Positions 1-5,913 of a stretch of 10,755 nt of DNA are shown one piece after another; positions within the stretch are counted from its first letter, which is position 1, and the number at the start of each line of letters is the position of its first letter. The translations under genes and the position numbers were made by a program. A model generated the notes under the pieces. That model worked only from the letters and a program-made list of their open reading frames with translations, did not search any database and was not told the origin of the DNA. Origin of the DNA: Lachnospiraceae bacterium UBA938. GTDB lineage: Bacteria; Bacillota; Clostridia; Lachnospirales; Lachnospiraceae. Location: positions 74,592 to 85,346 of the forward strand of contig DBDG01000015.1 of NCBI GenBank assembly GCA_002293475.1, in the 5' to 3' direction.

Positions 1-37
1 ACAGCTTACAGCGAAAACAATTCTTCAGCGTAATGGA

Positions 38-67
38 TTGCCGTTATTGTCTCTGGTATGTTATAAT
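38..67 (+). promoter_or_regulatory. Promoter of the hisA-type gene
   Basis: A sigma-A type promoter is visible: -35 TTGCCG at 38-43, an 18-nt spacer, and a perfect -10 TATAAT at 62-67. The -10 is preceded by TG at 59-60, giving an extended -10. Transcription would begin near 74, inside the inverted repeat at 69-98, about 42 nt before the ATG at 116. The gene therefore probably has its own promoter. Confidence 0.75.
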
Positions 68-68
68 C

Positions 69-98
69 TATAAAATATATGATTCTTTATATTTTATA
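69..98 (+). repeat. 11-bp AT-only inverted repeat in the hisA leader
   Basis: TATAAAATATA at 69-79 is the exact reverse complement of 88-98, with an 8-nt loop at 80-87. It lies directly downstream of the -10 and spans the expected transcription start, ending three bases before the AAAGGAG ribosome binding site at 101-107. It could be an operator for a dimeric repressor. A leader hairpin is less likely because the stem is all A/T and partly untranscribed. No function is established. Confidence 0.5.
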
Positions 99-115
99 TT
101 AAAGGAGATTACGGC

Positions 116-895
116 ATGGAATTCCGCCCTTGTATTGATATCCATAACGGAAAAGTAAAACAGATCGTCGGCGGCAGTCTGACGGCATCGGAAAGCGGCA
201 TCACGGAAAATTTTGTGGCCGTTCAGGATGCGGCCTTTTATGCCGGTTTGTATAAAGACCGCGGGATGAAGGGCGGTCATGTCATCCTATTAAATCCTCC
301 AGCCAGCGAGTATTATCCGGACACTAAAGCGCAGGCGCTTAAGGCACTGGGCGTCTATCCGGGCGGCTTACAGGTCGGCGGCGGCATTACTCCGGACAAT
401 GCCGGATCATTTCTGGAAGCGGGGGCTTCCCATGTCATAGTTACTTCTTACGTCTTTCAAAACGGCCGGATTTATTTTGATAATCTGCGCAGATTATCTC
501 AGGCAGTCGGTAAAGAACACCTGGTAATTGACTTAAGCTGCCGCAAAAAAGATGGCCGCTATCATATAGTAACTGACCGTTGGCAGAAATATACGGATGA
601 AATCCTTTCGTTAATCACATTGGAAACATTCTCCATCTACTGCGACGAATTTTTGATTCATGCCGTCGATGCGGAAGGGAAGTCGGCCGGCATCGACGAA
701 GCTTTGGCGGCACTGCTGGGGAGCTGGTCCGCGAATCCCGTCACTTATGCCGGCGGCGTACATTCCTATGACGACCTTAAGAAGCTGAAGGAACTGGGGA
801 AAAACCGGGTAAACGTCACTATTGGAAGTGCCCTGGATCTTTTCGGCGGGTCTTTAAGTATGGAAAAAGTCATTGAATATATTAATTCTGTATAA
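116..895 (+). CDS. hisA: Eukaryotic-type HisA: ProFAR isomerase (HIS6-like)
   Basis: This 259-aa TIM-barrel enzyme should isomerise ProFAR to PRFAR, the fourth step of histidine biosynthesis, in the cytoplasm. It resembles fungal/plant HIS6 more than usual bacterial HisA. The start CIDIHNGKVKQIVGG (residues 6-20) and the blocks IVTSYVF (108-114), VIDLSCRK (137-144), IHAVDAEG (181-188), YAGGV (211-215) and GSALDLFGG (237-245) recall the yeast protein. The two expected catalytic acids are visible as Asp8 and Asp139. Phosphate-binding glycine loops are at 86-91 and 213-214. The ATG at 116 has AAAGGAG 8 nt upstream. Length is normal for the HIS6 group. No other his gene lies in the window, so it is either a lone copy or a dispersed pathway member. 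The family assignment is firm; activity is inferred. Confidence 0.92.
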   Translation: MEFRPCIDIHNGKVKQIVGGSLTASESGITENFVAVQDAAFYAGLYKDRGMKGGHVILLNPPASEYYPDTKAQALKALGVYPGGLQVGGGITPDNAGSFLEAGASHVIVTSYVFQNGRIYFDNLRRLSQAVGKEHLVIDLSCRKKDGRYHIVTDRWQKYTDEILSLITLETFSIYCDEFLIHAVDAEGKSAGIDEALAALLGSWSANPVTYAGGVHSYDDLKKLKELGKNRVNVTIGSALDLFGGSLSMEKVIEYINSV

Positions 896-953
896 ATTCC
901 GATCAAATCCGAAGACATGGGCAATTATGCAATTTATTGATTATACAGATTCA

Positions 954-976
954 GTTGGTTCGGCAAAATCACCAAC
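954..976 (+). terminator. Weak hairpin downstream of hisA, possible terminator
   Basis: GTTGGT at 954-959 pairs with ACCAAC at 971-976 across an 11-nt loop. It lies 58 nt after the hisA stop and before the next promoter. The following bases (ATAAATAATT) are AT-rich but not a proper U-tract, and the stem is only 6 bp. It is the best hairpin I see between the two genes, but a poor intrinsic terminator. Confidence 0.25.
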
Positions 977-1010
977 ATAAATAATTGATGATGTTTTCCT
1001 AAGGTATTTA

Positions 1011-1019
1011 TGATATAAT
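1011..1019 (+). promoter_or_regulatory. Extended -10 promoter of the phospholipase gene
   Basis: TGATATAAT is a perfect extended -10, with TATAAT at 1014-1019. No convincing -35 lies 16-18 nt upstream (991-996 reads ATGTTT), which extended -10 promoters tolerate. Transcription would begin near 1026, giving a leader of about 107 nt before the ATG at 1133. Confidence 0.6.
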
Positions 1020-1042
1020 AGACAGTAATAAATCACAGTTAT

Positions 1043-1109
1043 GTTCCCGGAACGAACGTTCAGGGATAGAGAGTTTCCAGAATAAGCACAGAATGAACAT
1101 TACGGGAAC
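1043..1109 (+). promoter_or_regulatory. Structured leader with repeated GTTC/GAAC elements
   Basis: The leader contains GTTC at 1043-1046 and 1058-1061, and GAAC at 1050-1053, 1054-1057, 1095-1098 and 1106-1109. They combine into several inverted repeats: GTTCC-C-GGAAC at 1043-1053, GAACGTTC at 1054-1061, and GTTCCCG at 1043-1049 facing CGGGAAC at 1103-1109. A local hairpin 1045-1066 (TCCC/GGGA plus GAAC/GTTC, one mismatch) is also possible, so alternative RNA folds could exist. It matches no riboswitch class I recognise. Confidence 0.4.
1050..1061 (+). promoter_or_regulatory. Candidate LexA (SOS) box
   Basis: GAACGAACGTTC fits the 12-bp core GAAC-RNRY-GTTC of the Gram-positive LexA/DinR consensus. 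The flanking C and G of the full 14-bp consensus are not conserved (G before, A after). It sits about 25-36 nt downstream of the inferred transcription start, where a repressor could act as a roadblock. The assignment rests on the motif only; no lexA or repair gene is in the window. Confidence 0.35.
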
Positions 1110-1132
1110 GCTGTTACAAAAGGATGTAGCAT

Positions 1133-1990
1133 ATGTTGACAAATAGTGGAATTGTCCTAGAAGGTGGAGCATTCAGAAGTATATTTTCGGCTGGCGTACT
1201 GGATTTTTTCTTGGATGAAGCCTTTCATTTCCCCAATATTATCACTTTATCAGCCGGCGCCTACGCGGCCTTGAATTATGTATCGAAGCAGAAAGGAAGA
1301 ATTATCCAGACCAATATTGAACCATTAAGGAATAAGAGCTATGTCGGGCTGAAGACGTTTCTCCGGACAGGCGGCTTATTCGATATGGATTTTTTGTTCG
1401 ACCGGATTCCCAATGAACTGGTACCGTTTGATTATGAGGCATTCTTTGCTTCCGATCAGCGGCTGGTGATGCACGCTACCAATTGTCTGACGGGAAAGGC
1501 AATATATTTTGATACTTTTGAAAATAAAGAGCGGCTGATGGATATCTGCCGCGCCTCCAACAGCATGCCATTTATCGCCCCCATTGTCAAGGTTGATGAA
1601 GTTCCTTTACTGGACGGCGGGATATATGATGCCATCCCGATTGAAAAGGCCATGGAAGACGGGATTGAAAAAGCCGTCGTCGTATTCACCCGCAATAAAG
1701 AGTACCGCAAGAAGAAACGCTGGTTTTATCAGTTCATGATAAAGCGGGTATATTATAAATATCCTCGCTTGGTCGAGATCGCAAAGAGCCGCGCGGAACG
1801 CTATAACCGTGCCTTGGAGTTAGTGGAACAGCTTGAAAAAGAAGGAAAGGTTTATGTGATCAGACCGACCCAGCCGACGATCAAGAACAGCGAAAGCAAT
1901 CCCAATAAGCTGATGGGTTTTTATGAGCATGGCTATCAGACGGCCAAGGAAAAGTTTACGGAGATCAAAGACTTTTTGGGAGTTGAGTGA
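1133..1990 (+). CDS. Patatin-like phospholipase, YjjU family
   Basis: This 285-aa protein belongs to the bacterial patatin-like acyl hydrolases (YjjU/COG4667 type), which use a Ser-Asp dyad on lipid esters; its true substrate is unknown. The oxyanion-hole loop EGGAFRS is at residues 10-16. The nucleophile is Ser40 in TLSAG (38-42), and Asp161 lies in the DGG motif (161-163). Family-typical stretches are SKQKGR (51-56), FLFDRIPNELVPFD (87-100) and VVVFTRNKEYRK (182-193). There is no signal peptide or membrane segment. In the usual GXSXG elbow the first glycine is replaced by Thr38, and the oxyanion loop has Ala where a third Gly is common. The ATG at 1133 has an AAAGGA-type site 8 nt upstream. 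The lysine/arginine-rich stretch 189-206 may help membrane contact (inference). Confidence 0.87.
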   Translation: MLTNSGIVLEGGAFRSIFSAGVLDFFLDEAFHFPNIITLSAGAYAALNYVSKQKGRIIQTNIEPLRNKSYVGLKTFLRTGGLFDMDFLFDRIPNELVPFDYEAFFASDQRLVMHATNCLTGKAIYFDTFENKERLMDICRASNSMPFIAPIVKVDEVPLLDGGIYDAIPIEKAMEDGIEKAVVVFTRNKEYRKKKRWFYQFMIKRVYYKYPRLVEIAKSRAERYNRALELVEQLEKEGKVYVIRPTQPTIKNSESNPNKLMGFYEHGYQTAKEKFTEIKDFLGVE

Positions 1991-2063
1991 AATCTTAGGA
2001 AATAGCTGTTTCACCGCTTCCTCCCCGATGTGATGTTAAGATTATGATAAAGGAGAAAATAAG
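1991..2063 (+). other. Short gap before the signalling operon
   Basis: The 73 bp hold the AAAGGAG ribosome binding site at 2049-2055 for the ATG at 2064. A 7-bp inverted repeat, AATCTTA at 1991-1997 and TAAGATT at 2037-2043, has a 39-nt loop. A TGTTAAGAT box at 2034-2042 resembles an extended -10 but would start transcription inside the ribosome binding site, so it is unlikely to serve this gene. I see no terminator, so read-through from the phospholipase gene is plausible. Confidence 0.4.
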
Positions 2064-3131
2064 ATGATTAGCAAGAATTCGATTCTGGTAGTGGAAGACT
2101 GTAAGGAAAATATTGACGGGCTGCGGGCCATATTGGATGAAGAATATGAGGTGTTTGTGGCCATTAACGGCGCGGGAGCCATTAATCTGCTGAAAACTGT
2201 CCAGCCGGATCTGATTCTGCTAGATATCGGCCTGCCGGATATGGATGGCTTTGATGTCTTGGAAAGGATCCGTAAGCTAAAGGGCTGCAAACAGATACCA
2301 GTCATCTTTATTACCGGCGAAACCGATACCTATGTGGAAGAATACGGACTTTCCATGGGAGCGGAGGACTATATCAGAAAGCCCTATGTTCCTAGTGTCC
2401 TTCTGGTCAAGACCAAGAATTGCATTGAACGTAAACTATATCGCGATAATCTGGAACATCTGGTTAAGCTGCGCACCAAGGAACTGACTAATTCCCGTGA
2501 AATGATCATCATGGGCATGTCGCTGTTGGCGGAAAGAAGAGATAACGGAACCGGAAAGCACATCCAGCGCATCATGAAATATACCGAGCTTCTGGTAAAC
2601 CAGATATTCCGTACCCATCCCAATATGATGACACCTAAGCAATGTGAAGAAATCATCGTGTATTCTACGCTTCATGATATCGGCAAGGTCGGAATCCCGG
2701 ATTCTATTCTGCTAAAGAACGGCAAGCTTACCGACGATGAATTTGAAATCATCAAGACCCACACGGACATCGGGGCAGAAGTCTTGTTCAATACGGCGAA
2801 GCTCTACCGGGAGAACCAGGAATATCTGCGAACGGCGATTGATATTGCCGAGTCTCACCACGAAAAATATGACGGAACCGGATATCCCAAAGGGCTGAAA
2901 GGCAACGAGATACCGCTGGCGGCTCGGATAGTCGCTCTGCCGGATGTCTACGATGCCTTGACCAGCAGAAGAGAATACAAAGAGGCCTATCTGCATGACA
3001 TGGCCAAAGACATTATCGTAAACGGAGACGGACGGACCATGCCCAGTCATTTTGACCCTATTGTGCTGGAGGCCTTCCTGCAGATGGAGGAAGAATTTAA
3101 AAGTTTAAGTGACAATAAAGACGAAGAGTAG
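2064..3131 (+). CDS. Response regulator with HD-GYP phosphodiesterase domain
   Basis: This 355-aa cytoplasmic RpfG-like protein has a receiver domain at residues 6-120: acidic pair Glu11/Asp12, phospho-acceptor Asp54 in LLDIGLPDMDG, Thr84 and Lys106. A helical linker (about 120-150) leads to an HD-GYP domain at about 150-345. The metal-binding and signature residues look complete: His166 (GKHIQRI), His204-Asp205 in LHDIGKVGIPD, His233, His265-His266 in HHEKYDGTGYP, and Asp294 in PDVYDALTS. Such domains hydrolyse cyclic-di-GMP to pGpG/GMP, and some act on other cyclic dinucleotides. It is the only output protein in the three-gene run, so it is the probable end of the phosphorelay made with the two kinases downstream. 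The gap to the next gene is 43 bp. The RpfG-like architecture is clear; the exact nucleotide substrate is not. Confidence 0.93.
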   Translation: MISKNSILVVEDCKENIDGLRAILDEEYEVFVAINGAGAINLLKTVQPDLILLDIGLPDMDGFDVLERIRKLKGCKQIPVIFITGETDTYVEEYGLSMGAEDYIRKPYVPSVLLVKTKNCIERKLYRDNLEHLVKLRTKELTNSREMIIMGMSLLAERRDNGTGKHIQRIMKYTELLVNQIFRTHPNMMTPKQCEEIIVYSTLHDIGKVGIPDSILLKNGKLTDDEFEIIKTHTDIGAEVLFNTAKLYRENQEYLRTAIDIAESHHEKYDGTGYPKGLKGNEIPLAARIVALPDVYDALTSRREYKEAYLHDMAKDIIVNGDGRTMPSHFDPIVLEAFLQMEEEFKSLSDNKDEE

Positions 3132-3160
3132 TTTCATTTTAGAAGTTTAAAGATTCATAT

Positions 3161-3165
3161 GGAGG
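3161..3165 (+). promoter_or_regulatory. Ribosome binding site fixing the hybrid kinase start
   Basis: GGAGG at 3161-3165 stands 9 nt before the ATG at 3175. An in-frame TTG at 3166 directly abuts the GGAGG and cannot be served by it, so the ATG at 3175 is chosen, three codons shorter than the longest reading. Confidence 0.85.
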
Positions 3166-3174
3166 TTGTGCGGA

Positions 3175-5877
3175 ATGACGGTGGAATTGATGGCAGGAGT
3201 GTTAGGTATTATTATTATATTGTTGATTGCCGCCTTGTTTTTTGTTATTAAGAATAATAGCAAGCTCCAGAACCTGCAAAAGAATCTGGTTGATATTGGT
3301 CAGCTCCAGACGCACCGGGATGCCTATCGCCGGAGCCAGCGTGATATGAAGCAGATCATCGACTCGCTGCCTTGGCCGATGTTCATCATTAATCCCAAGG
3401 AGCTGGCCGTCAGCTATGGCAATGATGCATTTAAAAAGACTTTCCGTTTTGACGGGGAAAAAACTACGGAATTCAATATCTGGACGGTCATGCCCGAACG
3501 TCAGTCCAATGGACGGGACAGCAAAGAGTGTATCCGTGATTTTGTCAGCAGCGTGCGGAAAAGCCCGGCTGTGTTCACGGAAGAGCAGGACTACCTTCTG
3601 CCTTTCGGGGAAATCGTCCTGATGCGGACTGTGGGGGCAGAGATCTATTACAATGGTGAGCCTTCTGTTTCCGTCGTGCTTCAGGATGTTTCCGTTCAGA
3701 AAAAAGAAGCGGAGCTGCTCAGAAGCCTTGCCGATAAGGAACGCGAAGCCAATGAGTTAAAAAGCCGTTTCATCATCAATATGAGCCATGAGATCAGGAC
3801 GCCGATGAACGGTATCATCGGGCTGGCGGATATTCAGCTTCAGAAAACCTATGATAAAGAAACCCGGGATGCTTTTAAGAAAATAAGCCTGTCCGCTAAA
3901 CTACTGATGGCCATTGTCAATGATATTCTGGATTATTCCAAGATTGATGCCGGCAAGCTTAATATCATCGAAGAAGAGTTTATTCTTGAGAGCATTTTAT
4001 TTAAAGCCATGCAGACGGCCTTTGAAAGGATCGGGGATAAAAATGTGGATATGCTGCTTAAGATGGCAGACGATGTGCCCCGCAAGGTGATCGGTGATGC
4101 GGTCCGAGTATGGCAGATCATCCAGAATGTCCTGGACAATTCCGCCAAGTACACCGAACGCGGCAACATTATGCTGCAAGTATCTATGGAAGATAAAGCT
4201 TTTTCCATGGAAGATAAAGCTTTTTCCTTGGAGGATAAGCAGCTTTATTTATTCAGGATTGCCGATACTGGCATCGGCATGAACAGGGAGCAGCTGGACA
4301 AAGTCTATATCCCTTTTGAGCAGTTTAGTCCGACTGATTGGAAAAACAGCGGAACTGGGCTGGGACTGCCGGTTACTAAGCATCTGGTCGAGCTGATGGG
4401 CGGTACGATCGCTATGCAGAGTCAGGAAGGCTGGGGTACGGTTACGGAAATCCGAATACCGTTAGGAATCAGCGAATGGGATGAGCCGGCAATCGACAAG
4501 TCGGCCTTTGCGATCTTAGGGGACAAGCATGTCCTGATTGTTGACGATGCCGCTGCCGGTGCACAAGTTATAGCGGAGCTCTTAGACAGTATCGGTGCTA
4601 GGTCGGAAGTAGCCCGGTCGGAAGAGGCGATTGAGCTCATCAGGGAGCGGGCGGAGGAATATGACATCATCATCCTAGAGAGCAAACTGGATCAGAATAT
4701 CTTAAAAACATTAAGAAGTTATCCCTTTATCAAGACAAAGCTGATTGTTTTACAGAAGCCCTATAAGCCCACCCGGTTCCTTGAACGTTTATGCGCTCTT
4801 TTAGGCGGTGTGACGCCAGCGTATAGCATGAGAAACAAAAAATACCATTTCCCTAATGCTAGGGTGTTGGTCTGTGAGGATAATGCCATCAATCAGGATG
4901 TCATTGCCGGTGTCCTTGAGCTGTTCAGCATTCAGGCGGTGATTGCCGTCAATGGTGAGGAAGGGATTAAATGGCTTGATAAGGAAGAGTTCGACCTAGT
5001 GATCATGGATCTCTTGATGCCGGTTATGGACGGGCATGAAGCCACTAGGGCGATCAGGAGCAGCGGCAAGCCCTATCAGACAGTGCCGATCATTGCCATG
5101 ACAGCCAACGCGATGGATGAAGAGATGGCTGTCTGTTTGGAAGAAGGAATGAACGGCTATGTGACTAAGCCTATTGATCTGGACAGGCTCTATCATGAAC
5201 TGCTGAAATGGCTTCCGGTATCATCCAAAGAAGAAGTGGTGGAGTCGGCCGACCTGAATCGCTTGGAAAGCTTGGATTTAGAAGCGGAAACCGACAGCCA
5301 GAAAGCCGAACTGGAGAAACTAGGCATCGACGTGGACGAAGCGACGGCTAGGTTTGCTGGAAAATTCGAGACCTATTGCCGCTCATTGCGTAAATTTGCC
5401 ACCGACATAGACAGTAACGGCATGAGGGATGTGGCTGTGGCGGCCGAGTCTGACATCGTAGAGCTGCGCAGATATGTTCACGGCTTAAAAGGCGTAACGG
5501 CCAATCTCTCAATAAAGGAAGAGAACCTTATGCTTCAGAAGCTTGAACAGACCATAAAAGACGGAAATCCGGATATCGGCTTATATCAGCAGCTATATCA
5601 TCGGCTGACCCGGCTGGCCCAGATGATCCTTTCGGTCGTCGGCATAGAGCAGCCTAAAGACTTGGAAGCCGGCAGCTGGGATGAATGTAAGCTTCTGTTA
5701 GCCGAACTGAAACAGCTCCTGCTTCGGGCAAAAGCTAGGGAATGTGAGCAGGTGATCGACCGGATCAAGGCCAAAGCCTGGGAAAATATTGATACCGAAT
5801 TACTGGAAAAAATCTATGGAAGCGTGGAAGAATATGATTATTCCAAAACGCTGACCATTTTAGAGCAGCTACTGTGA
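3175..5877 (+). CDS. Hybrid sensor histidine kinase with two receivers and HPt
   Basis: This 900-aa membrane-anchored kinase has one N-terminal membrane helix (about 4-25) and no extracellular domain. A PAS-like domain (about 60-175) and a coiled-coil linker (172-198) follow. HisKA has the autophosphorylation site His205 in MSHEIRTPMNG. The ATPase domain shows Asn322 (N box), Asp364 in DTGIGM and GTGLGL at 393-398. The first receiver (about 454-545) is degenerate: Asp457/Asp458 and Lys528 are kept, but the phospho-acceptor position is Glu502 (IIILESKL) and the region before Lys528 is shortened. The second receiver (565-680) is intact: Glu568/Asp569, Asp612 in IMDLLMPVMDG and Lys665. The HPt domain (about 715-820) carries His769 in VHGLKGVTANL. 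A helical tail (834-900) resembles the tail of the next kinase. A 21-bp tandem repeat lies between the N box and DTGIG motif. The likely relay is His205 to Asp612 to His769 to Asp54 of the HD-GYP regulator. Confidence 0.93.
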   Translation: MTVELMAGVLGIIIILLIAALFFVIKNNSKLQNLQKNLVDIGQLQTHRDAYRRSQRDMKQIIDSLPWPMFIINPKELAVSYGNDAFKKTFRFDGEKTTEFNIWTVMPERQSNGRDSKECIRDFVSSVRKSPAVFTEEQDYLLPFGEIVLMRTVGAEIYYNGEPSVSVVLQDVSVQKKEAELLRSLADKEREANELKSRFIINMSHEIRTPMNGIIGLADIQLQKTYDKETRDAFKKISLSAKLLMAIVNDILDYSKIDAGKLNIIEEEFILESILFKAMQTAFERIGDKNVDMLLKMADDVPRKVIGDAVRVWQIIQNVLDNSAKYTERGNIMLQVSMEDKAFSMEDKAFSLEDKQLYLFRIADTGIGMNREQLDKVYIPFEQFSPTDWKNSGTGLGLPVTKHLVELMGGTIAMQSQEGWGTVTEIRIPLGISEWDEPAIDKSAFAILGDKHVLIVDDAAAGAQVIAELLDSIGARSEVARSEEAIELIRERAEEYDIIILESKLDQNILKTLRSYPFIKTKLIVLQKPYKPTRFLERLCALLGGVTPAYSMRNKKYHFPNARVLVCEDNAINQDVIAGVLELFSIQAVIAVNGEEGIKWLDKEEFDLVIMDLLMPVMDGHEATRAIRSSGKPYQTVPIIAMTANAMDEEMAVCLEEGMNGYVTKPIDLDRLYHELLKWLPVSSKEEVVESADLNRLESLDLEAETDSQKAELEKLGIDVDEATARFAGKFETYCRSLRKFATDIDSNGMRDVAVAAESDIVELRRYVHGLKGVTANLSIKEENLMLQKLEQTIKDGNPDIGLYQQLYHRLTRLAQMILSVVGIEQPKDLEAGSWDECKLLLAELKQLLLRAKARECEQVIDRIKAKAWENIDTELLEKIYGSVEEYDYSKTLTILEQLL
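4186..4248 (+). repeat. 21-bp in-frame tandem repeat inside the hybrid kinase
   Basis: Two identical 21-bp units at 4186-4206 and 4207-4227 each encode MEDKAFS. A third diverged unit at 4228-4248 encodes LEDKQLY. The array sits between the N box (Asn322) and DTGIG (Asp364), probably in a surface beta-hairpin of the ATPase domain. This interval is 42 residues here and 32 in the neighbouring kinase, consistent with local expansion. Copy-number change by slippage would keep the frame. Confidence 0.9.
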
Positions 5878-5913
5878 TTAAAAAGCTGTGCTTTCATAAT
5901 AGGATAGCCATAT

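Noticed and set aside
1..33. Tail of an upstream plus-strand gene ending at TAA 31-33
   Set aside because: Only ten codons are visible and other frames are also open; not distinguishable from chance.
68..280. 70-codon minus-strand frame overlapping the hisA start
   Set aside because: It lies antisense to a well-supported gene, has no recognisable domain, and its tail runs through the AT-rich promoter region.
1049..1130. GGAAC/CGGGAAC words as ECF sigma-factor -35 boxes
   Set aside because: No CGT-type -10 lies 15-17 nt downstream at a position that would leave a usable leader; the extended -10 at 1011-1019 explains transcription better.
5882..5894. AAAGC-TGT-GCTTT hairpin between the two plus-strand kinase genes
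   Set aside because: A 5-bp stem, 3-nt loop and no U-tract make it too weak for a terminator; the genes are likely co-transcribed.
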